From assembly GCF_019175365.1 (NCBI RefSeq), contig NZ_CP059572.1, forward strand, positions 1,240,001 to 1,304,000: 64,000 bases of DNA, given 5' to 3'. The position numbers and the translations under genes are program-made. The notes below the pieces were generated by a model, which saw nothing but the letters and a program-made list of their open reading frames with translations, was not told the origin of the DNA and made no database searches. The stretch's first letter is position 1, and every line of letters starts with the position of its first letter. This DNA comes from Actinomadura graeca (GTDB taxonomy: Bacteria > Actinomycetota > Actinomycetes > Streptosporangiales > Streptosporangiaceae). Of this stretch, positions 15,728 through 24,591 are shown one piece after another.

Positions 15728-16845
15728 CGATCGACGAGCCCGGGCCGACGGGGGGCCGTCCCCCCGCGGGGGCGGTGCTGCGGCCGCACGCCGAGCAGGA
15801 GTACGCCGGCGAGCTGGCGCGGCTGGCCGAGCACGACGACCGGCCCCGCCCGCCGGGCTGGCGGCTGTCGCCGTGGGCGGTCACCCTGTACCTGCTCGGC
15901 GGCGGGCTCCCCGACGGCACGGTGATCGGCCCGAAGTACGTGGGCCCGCGCCGTCTGGTGGAGGTCGCGGTCGCGACGCTCGCCACCGACCGGGCGCTGC
16001 TGCTGCTCGGCGTCCCCGGCACGGCCAAGACGTGGATGTCCGAGCACCTGGCCGCCGCCGTCAGCGGCGACTCGACGCTGCTCGTGCAGAGCACGGCGGG
16101 GACCTCCGAGGAGGCCGTCCGGTACGGGTGGAACTACGCGCGGCTGCTCGCGGAGGGGCCCTCGGAGAAGGCGCTGGTGGAGGGGCCGCTGATGCGCGCG
16201 ATGCGGACCGGGTCCGTCGCGCGGATCGAGGAGCTCACCCGGATGCCGTCCGACGTGCAGGACACGCTGATCACCGTCCTGTCGGAGAAGACGCTGCCCG
16301 TCCCCGAGCTCGGCACCGAGGTGCAGGCGCGCAAGGGCTTCACGGTGATCGCGACCGCGAACGACCGTGACCGGGGCGTCAACGAGCTGTCCAGCGCGCT
16401 GCGCCGGCGGTTCAACACCGTGGTCCTGCCGCTGCCCGCGTCCGCCGAGGACGAGGTGGAGATCGTGGCGCGCCGGGTCGGCGAGATCGGCGCGGCGCTG
16501 GAGCTCCCGGAGGGCCCGGCGGGGCTGGAGGAGATCCGCCGGGTCGTCACCGTGTTCCGTGAGCTGCGCTCCGGGGTCACCGGCGACGGCCGCACCAAGC
16601 TCAAGTCGCCCAGCGGGACGCTCGGCACCGCCGAGGCGATCTCGGTGGTCACCAGCGGGCTGGCGCTGGCCGCGCACTTCGGCGACGGGGTCCTGCGCGC
16701 GGCGGACGTGGCCGGCGGCATCGTCGGCGCCGTCGTCCAGGACCCGGTGTCGGACCGCGTGGTGTGGCAGGAGTACCTGGAGACGGTCGTGCGGGACCGC
16801 CCCGAATGGCTCGACTTCTACCGCGCCTGCCGGGAGGTCTCTTGA
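15724..16845 (+). CDS. MoxR-type AAA+ ATPase
   Basis: 373 residues, GTG start overlapping the preceding stop. Walker A is GVPGTAKT (96-103); the Walker B region is unusual (SVARIEELTR, about 165-172); sensor 1 is VIATANDRD and an Arg-finger region is SSALRRRFN. MoxR ATPases remodel or insert metals into client proteins together with VWA-domain partners, one of which is encoded two genes downstream. The protein should be cytosolic and hexameric. The insertion before the sensor-2 helices (GDGRTKLKSPSGTLGTAEAI) is typical. Overlap with the next gene is TTGA. Confidence 0.9.
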   Translation: MTIDEPGPTGGRPPAGAVLRPHAEQEYAGELARLAEHDDRPRPPGWRLSPWAVTLYLLGGGLPDGTVIGPKYVGPRRLVEVAVATLATDRALLLLGVPGTAKTWMSEHLAAAVSGDSTLLVQSTAGTSEEAVRYGWNYARLLAEGPSEKALVEGPLMRAMRTGSVARIEELTRMPSDVQDTLITVLSEKTLPVPELGTEVQARKGFTVIATANDRDRGVNELSSALRRRFNTVVLPLPASAEDEVEIVARRVGEIGAALELPEGPAGLEEIRRVVTVFRELRSGVTGDGRTKLKSPSGTLGTAEAISVVTSGLALAAHFGDGVLRAADVAGGIVGAVVQDPVSDRVVWQEYLETVVRDRPEWLDFYRACREVS

Positions 16846-19109
16846 CGGGGCCCCGGGTCGAGGTCTACGGCGTCCGGCACCACGGCCCGGGGTCGGCGCG
16901 CGCGCTGCGGGCCGCGCTGGAGGACTACGGGCCCGACGCGGTGCTGATCGAGGGGCCGCCGGAGGCCGACCCGATCGTGGGGCTGGCCGCCGACCCCGGG
17001 ATGGTGCCGCCGGTCGCGCTGCTGGCCTACTCCCCCGCCGCCGACGGCGACGACCGCAAAGCCGCGTTCTGGCCGTTCGCCGAGTTCAGCCCGGAATGGC
17101 AGGCCGTGCGGCATGCGCTCGCGGCGGGCGCCGCCGTCCGGTTCTGTGACCTCCCGGCGGCGAACCAGCTCGTCCCCGCGGCGGACGGACCCCAGGACGC
17201 GCCGGCCGGGGCGGAAGCCTCCGGCGAGGACGCGATGCGGCTCGACCCGCTGGGCCTGCTCGCGGAGGCCGCGGGCTACGACGACACCGAACGCTGGTGG
17301 GACGACGTCGTCGAGCACCGCCACGACGGCCCGTCGCCGTTCCCCGCCATCGCGGAGGCCATGACGGAACTGCGGGAGCGCGTGACCGCGCCGCCGGAGG
17401 ACGCCGCGGGCGCGCCGCCGGGGTACCGGCGGCGCGAGGAGCAGCGCGAGGCCCACATGCGCCGGACGCTGCGCCGCGCCCTGAAGGACGGGTACGGGCG
17501 GGTCGCCGTGGTGTGCGGCGCCTGGCACGTCCCCGCCCTGCTGGCGAAGGTCCCCGCCGCCCGCGACGACCGGACGCTGCGCGGGCTGCCGAAGGTGAAG
17601 GTCGCCACGACCTGGGTCCCCTGGACGCACGGGCGGCTCGCCGGGCGGTCCGGGTACGGCGCGGGCGTGCGGTCCCCCGGCTGGTACCAGCACCTGTTCA
17701 CGGCGCCCGACCGGCCGGTCGAGCGCTGGCTCACCGCCGCCGCCCGGGTGCTGCGGGAGGAGGGCCTGCACGTCTCGTCCGCGCACGTGATCGAGGCGGT
17801 CCGGCTCGCCGAGGCGCTCGCCGCGCTGCGCGGCCGTCCCCTCGCCGGGCTGGACGAGGTCACCGAGGCGGCCAGGGCGGTGCTGTGCGAGGGCGCCGAG
17901 CTGCCGGTCGGGCTGATCCGGCGGCGGCTGGTCGTCGGCGAGCGGCTCGGCGCCGTGCCGGAGCGGACCCCGATGGTGCCGCTCCAGCGCGACCTGCAGG
18001 CCGAGCAGCGGCGGCTGCGGCTCAGGCCGTCCGCGTCCGGCAAGGAACAGGACCTCGACCTGCGCAAGCCGACCGACCTGGACCGCAGCCGGCTGCTGCA
18101 CCGCCTGCGCCTGCTGGAGGTCGACTGGGGCGTGCCGTCCGAGAGCCGGTCGAAGGGGACGTTCCGCGAGACGTGGACGCTCGAATGGCGGCCGGAGTTC
18201 GACGTCGAGCTGATCGAGGCGAGCGCCTGGGGCACCACCGTGCGCGGCGCCGCCACCGCCCGGGCGGAGGCGCTGGCCGCGTCCGCGGAGGCGCTCGCCG
18301 ACCTCACCTCCGTCGCCGAGCGGTGCCTGCTCGCCGACCTCGGCGGCGCGCTGCCCGCGGTGATGGGCGCCCTCGCCGACCGCGCCGCCGTGGACACCGA
18401 CGTCGCGCGGCTGATGGCGGCGATGCCCGCGCTGGTCCGGGCGCTGCGGTACGGGGACGTGCGGGGCACGTCCACCGGCCCGCTCCGCACCGTCGTGGAC
18501 GGCCTCGTCGTGCGCGTCTGCGTGGGCCTGCCGCCGGCGCTCACCGGCCTGGACGACGACGCCGCCCGCGACCTGCTCGGCCACATCGACGCCGTCCACG
18601 GCGCGCTCGCCCTGCTCGGCGACGAGGGGCACGTCGAACGGTGGCGCCGGACGCTGGAGGGCGTCCTCGCCCGCCCGGCCGCCCTGCACGGCCTCGTCGA
18701 GGGCCGCCTCACCCGCCTCCTGCACGACGCGGGGCGGCTCGGCGACGTCCCCGACCGGATGGCCCGCGCCGTGTCCGTGGGCGCCGCGCCCGGCCGCGCC
18801 GCCGCCTGGGTCGAGGGGTTCCTGTCCGGCGGCGGCCTGCTGCTCGTGCACGACGAGGCGCTGCTGCGCCTCGTGGACGGCTGGATCTCCGGGCTGCCCG
18901 CGGGCTCGTTCACCGACGTCCTCCCCCTGCTGCGCCGCACGTTCGGCGCGTTCGGGGCGGCGGAGCGGCGCGCGGTCGGCGAGCGGGTCCGCCGCCTCGG
19001 CGGCGGCGCGGAGGCGCCCCGTCCCGCCGGGGACGGCCTGGACGCCGACCGCGCCGCCCCCGCCGCCGCCACGGCCCTGGCGATCCTCGGCTGGAAGGAG
19101 TCCTCATGA
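16842..19109 (+). CDS. DUF5682 family protein
   Basis: 755 residues. It starts with a rare TTG that overlaps the MoxR stop; GGGAGG sits 4 nt upstream, which decides the start. The N-terminal domain (VEVYGVRHHGPGSARAL, IEGPPEAD, VVCGAWHVPAL) carries His residues reminiscent of EreA/TraB-ChaN-like folds and could be a hydrolase; this is a resemblance only. A long helical C-terminal half follows. It is coupled by ATGA to the VWA gene. It is likely the effector or substrate-handling component of the module, but its biochemical role is unknown. Confidence 0.85.
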   Translation: MTGPRVEVYGVRHHGPGSARALRAALEDYGPDAVLIEGPPEADPIVGLAADPGMVPPVALLAYSPAADGDDRKAAFWPFAEFSPEWQAVRHALAAGAAVRFCDLPAANQLVPAADGPQDAPAGAEASGEDAMRLDPLGLLAEAAGYDDTERWWDDVVEHRHDGPSPFPAIAEAMTELRERVTAPPEDAAGAPPGYRRREEQREAHMRRTLRRALKDGYGRVAVVCGAWHVPALLAKVPAARDDRTLRGLPKVKVATTWVPWTHGRLAGRSGYGAGVRSPGWYQHLFTAPDRPVERWLTAAARVLREEGLHVSSAHVIEAVRLAEALAALRGRPLAGLDEVTEAARAVLCEGAELPVGLIRRRLVVGERLGAVPERTPMVPLQRDLQAEQRRLRLRPSASGKEQDLDLRKPTDLDRSRLLHRLRLLEVDWGVPSESRSKGTFRETWTLEWRPEFDVELIEASAWGTTVRGAATARAEALAASAEALADLTSVAERCLLADLGGALPAVMGALADRAAVDTDVARLMAAMPALVRALRYGDVRGTSTGPLRTVVDGLVVRVCVGLPPALTGLDDDAARDLLGHIDAVHGALALLGDEGHVERWRRTLEGVLARPAALHGLVEGRLTRLLHDAGRLGDVPDRMARAVSVGAAPGRAAAWVEGFLSGGGLLLVHDEALLRLVDGWISGLPAGSFTDVLPLLRRTFGAFGAAERRAVGERVRRLGGGAEAPRPAGDGLDADRAAPAAATALAILGWKESS

Positions 19110-20284
19110 GCGACGACGACGGCGAGCGGCTGCGGCGGTGGCGCCTCGTGCTCGGCGGCGAGCGCGCGGACGGCACCGGCGTGGCGCTGACCGGCGACGA
19201 CGCCCGGATGGACGGGGCGCTGGAGCGGCTCTACGGCGCGGGCGACCGGGACGCGGGCCGGTCGCGGCCGGGGCGGCGCGGCGCCGGGCTCGGCGACTCG
19301 GCGCCGTCGGTCGCGCGGTGGCTGGGCGACATCCGCGCCTACTTCCCGTCCACGGTCGTCCAGGTCATGCAGCGGGACGCGATCGAGCGGCTCGACCTCA
19401 CCCGGCTGCTGATGGAGCCGGAGATGCTGGAGGCCGTCGAGCCGGACGTCCACCTGGTCGGCACGCTGCTGGCGCTCAACCGGGTGATGCCCGACCGGGC
19501 GCGGGAGTCGGCGCGGGCGGTGGTGCGGACCGTCGTCGCCGACCTGGAGCGGCGGCTCGCGCAGCGGACCCGGTCGGCGGTCGGCGGGGCGCTCGACCGG
19601 TCGGCCCGCGTCCACCGGCCCCGGCGGCCCGCCGACGTCGACTGGGACCGGACGATCCGCGCGAACCTGCGGCATTACCTGCCCGAGCACCGCACGCTCG
19701 TCCCCGAGCGGCTGGTCGGGTACGGGAGGCGGCGGCGGGCCGTCGAGCGGGACGTGGTCCTCGCGATCGACCAGAGCGGCTCGATGGCGGCGTCGGTGGT
19801 GTACGCGAGCGTGTTCGGCGCGGCGCTGGCCTCGACGCCGTCGCTGCGGACGTCGCTGGTGGTGTTCGACACCGCGGTCGCCGACCTCACCGACCGGCTG
19901 CACGACCCGGTGGAGGTGCTGTTCGGCACGAGGCTGGGCGGCGGCACCGACATCGACCGCGCGGTCGCGTACTGCCAGGGCCTCGTCACCCGCCCCAACG
20001 AGACGATCTTCGTGCTGGTCAGCGACCTGTACGAGGGCGGGAACAGGGAGGCGATGCTGCGGCGGGTGGCCGCGATGGCCGCGTCCGGCGTGCGGGTCGT
20101 GGTGCTGCTGGCGCTGTCGGACGAGGGCGCCCCCGCCTACGACCACGACAACGCGGCGGCGCTGGCCGCCCTCGGCGTCCCCGCGTTCGCGTGCACGCCC
20201 GACGCGTTCCCCGGTCTGATGGCGGCCGCGATCGAACATCGCGACCTGAAGGAGTGGTCGGAGCGCTCAGCGGGGGGCCGGTGA
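19106..20284 (+). CDS. VWA-domain protein, partner of MoxR ATPase
   Basis: 392 residues. The C-terminal von Willebrand A domain (about 212-385) has a full MIDAS: DQSGSMA (near residue 222), a Thr in LGGGTDI, and Asp in VLVSDLYEGG. The N-terminal half is helical and basic. ATG 19106 overlaps the DUF5682 stop. In MoxR systems the VWA protein docks metal-dependent ligands onto the ATPase. The 3' end runs 18 bp into the convergent Ser/Thr kinase gene, so the two transcripts are complementary at their ends. Confidence 0.9.
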   Translation: MSDDDGERLRRWRLVLGGERADGTGVALTGDDARMDGALERLYGAGDRDAGRSRPGRRGAGLGDSAPSVARWLGDIRAYFPSTVVQVMQRDAIERLDLTRLLMEPEMLEAVEPDVHLVGTLLALNRVMPDRARESARAVVRTVVADLERRLAQRTRSAVGGALDRSARVHRPRRPADVDWDRTIRANLRHYLPEHRTLVPERLVGYGRRRRAVERDVVLAIDQSGSMAASVVYASVFGAALASTPSLRTSLVVFDTAVADLTDRLHDPVEVLFGTRLGGGTDIDRAVAYCQGLVTRPNETIFVLVSDLYEGGNREAMLRRVAAMAASGVRVVVLLALSDEGAPAYDHDNAAALAALGVPAFACTPDAFPGLMAAAIEHRDLKEWSERSAGGR

Positions 20285-21919
20285 GGACCTGAGGCCCGCC
20301 GCCAGCAGGACGACCACCAGCGCGGTGACGGCGGCGTGCCCGGCGAGGGCCGGGGCGTCGACGTCGACGAGCGCGCCCCAGGCGCCCCACAGCGCGACCC
20401 GGGCGACGCGGGCGGCCATCACCGTCCAGGCGCCGCCCCTGCTGCCCCGCCACGCCATGATCACCGCGACGAGCGTGACGGCCGCCAGCAGGGTGAACGA
20501 CGTGGCGACCACGGGCAGCAGGCCGCCGCGCGCGCCCTCGGTCAGCGACGGGCGGGCGATGAGGATCGCGAGGGACGCGACGTCCAGCGCGGCCAGCAGC
20601 CCGGCCAGGATCAGGCCGGTCACCGTCGCGGGGCCGCGCCGCAGGACCCGGTGCGGCCGCCCCGCCGCGGGCACCGGGTCCTGCGGACGATTGAGGCCCG
20701 CGCCGGTGCCAGGGGCGGGGGCGTGGACGCTGCCGGGGCCGGGGCCGGGGCCGGGGGCGTACGGCCCGGGAGCGGGTTGGTGCAGGGTCGGCGGTTCGGC
20801 GCCGCGTGTGATTCCGGCGGCGGGCGTCCACCCCGGCGCGGTGCCCGCCGGGACGGGCGGCGGCGCGGCGCCCCAGGTACCGGCGGGCGGCGCCTGGTAC
20901 TGCTCGGTGGCCCCCTGCCCGGTGGCACCCGGCGCAGCGCCTGCCCCGGAGGCCCCCGGACCGCCGTAAGGGACGGTGCCGCCATAGGGGGCGGTCCCGC
21001 CGTAGGGGGCGGTGCCGCCGTGGACCGGCGCGGCCCCGGCGCCCGCGCCCCCGTGGACGGTGGTGGAGGACGGCGAGAAATCGCGGGGGGTCTGCGGGGC
21101 GCCGTTCTCGCCCAGGAGGCGGAGGAGGACGTCCCCGGAGGTGGGGCGGTCCGCCGGGTCGCGCGCCAGGCACGCGGCGGCGACCTCGGCGATCGGGCCG
21201 GGCAGGGCGCCGAGGTCGGGCGTCTCGTGCATGATCCGGTACATCACGGCGGGCAGCGGGCCCCCGGCGAACGGGTCGCGGCCGGTGGCGGCGAACAGCA
21301 GCGTCGCCGCCCAGGCGAACAGGTCGGTGGCGGGGCTGACCCGGCCGGCGAACTGCTCGGGCGCCATGTAGGCGGGCGTCCCGACGACCTGGCTGGTCAG
21401 CGTGGCGCCCGCGTCGAACGCGCGGGCGATCCCGAAGTCGATCACGCGGGGGCCGTCCCGTCCCATCAGGACGTTCTGCGGCTTGAAGTCGCGGTGCACG
21501 ATCCCGGCGCGGTGGATGGCGGTGAGCGCGGTCACCGAGCTGATCGCGAGCCGGTCGAGGTCGGCGCCGGCGCGCGGGCCGTCCTCCAGGACGAGGTCGC
21601 GCAGCGACCGGCCCTGCACGTACTCGCTGACGATGTAGGGGCGGTCGCCCGCCATGTCGGCGGCGAGCATCTGCGCGGTGCAGAACCCGGCGACGCGCTG
21701 GAGCAGGGCCAGCTCCCGGACGAACCGGGCGCGGGCCGCGGCGTTCCCCATGAGCTGGGTGTGCAGGAGCTTGACCGCGACGAGCGGCGGCAGGGCGCCC
21801 GGCTCGACCGGGCGGCCGAGGAAAACCACGCCCTGCCCGCCGGTGCCGATCCGGCCGAGCAGCTCGCAGCCGCCGAGGTGGGTGGGGTCGGTGGCGTCGA
21901 GGGGAAGCGGACCCGACAT
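20267..21919 (-). CDS. Membrane Ser/Thr protein kinase (PknB-like kinase domain)
   Basis: 550 residues. The kinase domain (about 17-270) is complete: glycine loop GRIGTGGQG, Lys50, HRDFKPQN (142-149), DFG (161-163), APEQ. A roughly 150-residue Gly/Pro/Ala linker follows, with tandem GGTxPYGG units, then about four C-terminal membrane helices instead of PASTA repeats. ATG 21919 is preceded by a G-rich stretch (GGGGGTG). The gene is divergent from a DUF6777 lipoprotein (108-bp gap) and convergently overlaps the VWA gene. It probably signals at the membrane; ligand and targets are unknown. Confidence 0.92.
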   Translation of the reverse strand: MSGPLPLDATDPTHLGGCELLGRIGTGGQGVVFLGRPVEPGALPPLVAVKLLHTQLMGNAAARARFVRELALLQRVAGFCTAQMLAADMAGDRPYIVSEYVQGRSLRDLVLEDGPRAGADLDRLAISSVTALTAIHRAGIVHRDFKPQNVLMGRDGPRVIDFGIARAFDAGATLTSQVVGTPAYMAPEQFAGRVSPATDLFAWAATLLFAATGRDPFAGGPLPAVMYRIMHETPDLGALPGPIAEVAAACLARDPADRPTSGDVLLRLLGENGAPQTPRDFSPSSTTVHGGAGAGAAPVHGGTAPYGGTAPYGGTVPYGGPGASGAGAAPGATGQGATEQYQAPPAGTWGAAPPPVPAGTAPGWTPAAGITRGAEPPTLHQPAPGPYAPGPGPGPGSVHAPAPGTGAGLNRPQDPVPAAGRPHRVLRRGPATVTGLILAGLLAALDVASLAILIARPSLTEGARGGLLPVVATSFTLLAAVTLVAVIMAWRGSRGGAWTVMAARVARVALWGAWGALVDVDAPALAGHAAVTALVVVLLAAGLRSSPAPR

Positions 21920-22027
21920 TCGCACCCCCGTGGGTCCCCGAAAAAAGAAGCCTTTCACCGGGCACAAAACCGCTCCGCCCGGCATCAAAGAGTATAGGTT
22001 CGGCCGGCCCGGAGCGGGAGACGACGC

Positions 22028-23104
22028 ATGCGCGAGATCCATTCGAGAATTGCCCGGCGCAGAGCCGCGGCGGTGTCCTTCACGGCACTGTGCGTGGCCG
22101 CGGGGACGCTCGCGGGCTGCGGCGACGCGGGGGCGACGATCACCCGCCTGACCGTGGGGTCGCCGGGTCCCGAGCCGTACACGCTGATGTCGGGCACCGA
22201 CCAGATGAAGGTCGCGAACCGCCCGCAGGCGGGCGGGACGCGGGAGGGCGACTCCCCCGGGCTGTACGGCGGGACGCGCCACGCGGCGAGCTGCGACCAG
22301 AACAAGCTGATCGCGTTCCTGCAGGCCAATCCGGCGAAGGCGAAGGCGTGGGCCGGGGTCCAGGGGATCCCGGTGACCGACATCCCGCGCTACGTCTCGC
22401 GGCTCACCCCGGTCCTGCTGCGCACGGACACGCTGGTGACCAACCACGGCTGGGACGGCGGGAGGGCGACCAGCGGGCCCGCCGTCCTGCAGGCCGGAAT
22501 GGGCGTCCTCGTCAATGGCTACGGGGTCCCCACGGTGAAGTGCAATTGCGGCAATCCGCTCACCCAGCCGGAGAAGAAGATCTCCGCGGGGAAGGCGTCC
22601 TACCGTGGCCGGTCCTGGCCGGGCTTCGAGAAGGCGAAAGTGACCAAGGTGCGGCCGAGGGATTCCCGGAAGGGGACGATCGAGACCTTCGTGCTCGTCG
22701 ACCCGGGCGCCACGATGGGCTTCGAGCGGCCCCGCGCGACCACCGGGCCGGTGGACGGCCCGCCCACCGACCTGCCCGAGACGGAGCTGGCGGTGACGTC
22801 CGGTGAGCCGTCGCCCACCGACTCCGGCGGCGCCTCGCCGGAGACGGACGCGCCGACCGGGGAGCCGGGCACGCCCGGCCCCGACCTCTCGACCGGGCCC
22901 ACCGGCCCCACCGAGTCCACCGGGCCGACCGAGCCCACCGACCCCGGGCCGACCGGCGGGGAGCCGTCGCCGGAGGTCTCGGGCGACCCGAACTACGGTG
23001 GCACGGGCATCGACCCGGGGGCCTCCGAGCCGTCCCCGGGCGGGCCGGACGTCCCGATCTCCATGGAGCCGTCCCGCGAGCCGGAGGCCCCTGCCACCTG
23101 GTAA
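22028..23104 (+). CDS. DUF6777-domain lipoprotein
   Basis: 358 residues. The signal peptide ends in a lipobox, LAGC with Cys31, so the protein is probably lipid-anchored outside the membrane. The DUF6777 region spans about 40-215 and includes a CNCGNPL pair of cysteines. A Pro/Thr/Gly/Glu-rich, wall-spanning tail of about 130 residues follows. DUF6777 often occurs as the sensor part of actinobacterial Ser/Thr kinases; here it is divergent from a kinase lacking an extracellular domain, which hints at a separated sensor. A TATAGG box (21993-21998) and GGGAG serve its ATG. Confidence 0.8.
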   Translation: MREIHSRIARRRAAAVSFTALCVAAGTLAGCGDAGATITRLTVGSPGPEPYTLMSGTDQMKVANRPQAGGTREGDSPGLYGGTRHAASCDQNKLIAFLQANPAKAKAWAGVQGIPVTDIPRYVSRLTPVLLRTDTLVTNHGWDGGRATSGPAVLQAGMGVLVNGYGVPTVKCNCGNPLTQPEKKISAGKASYRGRSWPGFEKAKVTKVRPRDSRKGTIETFVLVDPGATMGFERPRATTGPVDGPPTDLPETELAVTSGEPSPTDSGGASPETDAPTGEPGTPGPDLSTGPTGPTESTGPTEPTDPGPTGGEPSPEVSGDPNYGGTGIDPGASEPSPGGPDVPISMEPSREPEAPATW

Positions 23105-23115
23105 GGGCCATGGGG

Positions 23116-23147
23116 TACATTTGCTCATATGAGCAGTGCTTCATATG
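23116..23147 (+). promoter_or_regulatory. ArsR-type operator and -10 box covering the arsR start codon
   Basis: -10 TACATT (23116-23121) lies 7 nt before the ATG. An inverted repeat CATATGA (23126-23132), 8 nt, TCATATG (23141-23147) matches ArsR/SmtB operators. A nested perfect palindrome TGCTCATATGAGCA is at 23122-23135. The operator overlaps the transcription start and the start codon, so repressor binding would prevent initiation. Confidence 0.65.
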
Positions 23148-23518
23148 TGACCCCCGCCGAAGCGTGCGCCGTCCGCGTGATCGACGCCGAGAAGGTCGCC
23201 GTCGTCTCGGCCTCGCTGCCCGACGCCGAGACGATCGCCGAGCTCGCCCAGGTGTTCGCGCTGCTGTCCGACCCCGGGCGGCTGCGGGTGATCACCGCGC
23301 TCCTCGAAGGCGGCGAGATGTGCGTCTGCGACATCGCCGCGTCCTGCCGCACCTCGGAGTCGGCGGTCTCGCACGCGCTGCGCCTGCTGCGCGCCAACCG
23401 GGTCGTCCGTGTCCGGCGGGCGGGGCGGATGGCGTACTACCGGCTGGACGACTCCCACGTGCGGCTGCTGCTCGACCTCGCGCTCGCCCACGTCGGACAT
23501 GGCGAGGAGGAGACATGA
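23129..23518 (+). CDS. ArsR/SmtB-family metal-sensing repressor
   Basis: 129 residues. Winged helix with the recognition region TSESAVSHALRLLRA. Two metal-site signatures are visible: the alpha-3 CVC pair (Cys65, Cys67 in EMCVCDIA) and an alpha-5 set Asp108-His110-His121-His124 with SmtB/CzrA spacing. The latter indicates a zinc/cobalt-type sensor; the CVC pair leaves cadmium or lead possible. ATG 23129 sits inside its own operator and 7 nt after TACATT, so translation is probably leaderless. The stop overlaps the CDF transporter gene (ATGA): metal binding should release the repressor and induce efflux. Confidence 0.92.
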   Translation: MSSASYVTPAEACAVRVIDAEKVAVVSASLPDAETIAELAQVFALLSDPGRLRVITALLEGGEMCVCDIAASCRTSESAVSHALRLLRANRVVRVRRAGRMAYYRLDDSHVRLLLDLALAHVGHGEEET

Positions 23519-24576
23519 CCGGACGGCACGCCTCGGCGGCGAACGGCCACGGGCCGGGACACGACCAGGGGCACGGACACGGACACGGGCAGGGACACGG
23601 GCACGGGCACGGGCACGGCGTCTCCGCCGACGCCGACCGCCGCTACCTGGGCGGCGCCCTCGCGCTGATCATCGTCTACATGACCGGCGAGGTCGTGATC
23701 GGCCTCCTCGCCCGGTCGCTGGCCCTGATCTCCGACGCCGCGCACATGATGACCGACGCGTTCGCCATCGCGCTGGCGCTGGTCGCGATGCGGATCGCGG
23801 CGCGCCCGCCGAAGGGCGGCTACACCTACGGGCTGCGCCGCACGGAGATCCTGTCGGCGCAGCTCAACGGGCTGACGCTGATCCTGCTCGCGGTGTTCTT
23901 CGTCTACGAGGGCGCGCAGCGGCTGATCGACCCGCCCGACGTCGAGGGCCATCTGGTGTTCTGGACCTCCCTCGCCGGGATCGTGGTGAACGTGGCGGCG
24001 TCCTGGCTGATCAGCCGGGCGAACCGGTCCAGCCTCAACGTCGAGGGCGCCTTCCAGCACATCCTGAACGACCTGTACGCGTTCATCGCCACGGCCGTCG
24101 CGGGCCTCGTGGTGTGGACGACCGGCTTCGCCCGCGCCGACGCGCTCGCCTCCCTGCTGGTGGCCGCGCTGATGCTCAAGGCCGGGTACGGGCTGCTGCG
24201 CGACGCGGGCCGCGTGCTGATGGAGGCCGCGCCCGCCGGCATCGACCCGTCCGAGCTCGGCGGGCGGCTGGCCCGGCGGCCGTGCGTGGAGGAGGTCCAC
24301 GACCTGCACGTGTGGGAGGTCAGCTCCGGCTACCCCGCGCTGTCGGCGCACGTGCTCGTGGACGCCAAGGGCGACTGCCACGCCGTCCGGCGCGACCTGC
24401 AGCGGCTGCTGCGCAGCGCGTACGGGATCACGCACACGACGCTGGAGGTCGACCACGTCGACGAGACCGCCCAGCCCGAGGGCGGCCACGGCCACTGCGA
24501 GAACCCGCACGGCCCCCGCCACGTCTCCGGCGCCGCGCCGCACGAGCACGCGGGCCGGGCCGCCTGCGAGCACTGA
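23515..24576 (+). CDS. CDF-family zinc (divalent cation) efflux transporter
   Basis: 353 residues. The N-terminus carries a His-Gly repeat (about residues 20-35) encoded by tandem 6-bp units, a likely metal chelator. Six membrane helices hold the CDF transport-site motifs HMMTD and HILND in helices 2 and 5. A cytosolic C-terminal domain (VHDLHVWEVSSGYPALSAHV) and a second His/Cys-rich tail end the protein. ATG 23515 follows GAGGAGGAG and overlaps the ArsR stop. It should export Zn2+ or similar ions in exchange for protons under ArsR control. Confidence 0.93.
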   Translation: MTGRHASAANGHGPGHDQGHGHGHGQGHGHGHGHGVSADADRRYLGGALALIIVYMTGEVVIGLLARSLALISDAAHMMTDAFAIALALVAMRIAARPPKGGYTYGLRRTEILSAQLNGLTLILLAVFFVYEGAQRLIDPPDVEGHLVFWTSLAGIVVNVAASWLISRANRSSLNVEGAFQHILNDLYAFIATAVAGLVVWTTGFARADALASLLVAALMLKAGYGLLRDAGRVLMEAAPAGIDPSELGGRLARRPCVEEVHDLHVWEVSSGYPALSAHVLVDAKGDCHAVRRDLQRLLRSAYGITHTTLEVDHVDETAQPEGGHGHCENPHGPRHVSGAAPHEHAGRAACEH

Positions 24577-24591
24577 CCGCCGGACGGCCCG

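Noticed and set aside
17276..20239. 987-codon minus-strand open frame opposite the DUF5682/VWA genes
   Set aside because: It is Arg/Pro/Ala/Gly low-complexity sequence with no family motif, a mirror of the high-GC coding strand.
23570..23625. Short CRISPR-like or satellite repeat of GGACAC/GGGCAC units
   Set aside because: The 6-bp units are in frame and encode the His-Gly repeat at the N-terminus of the CDF transporter.
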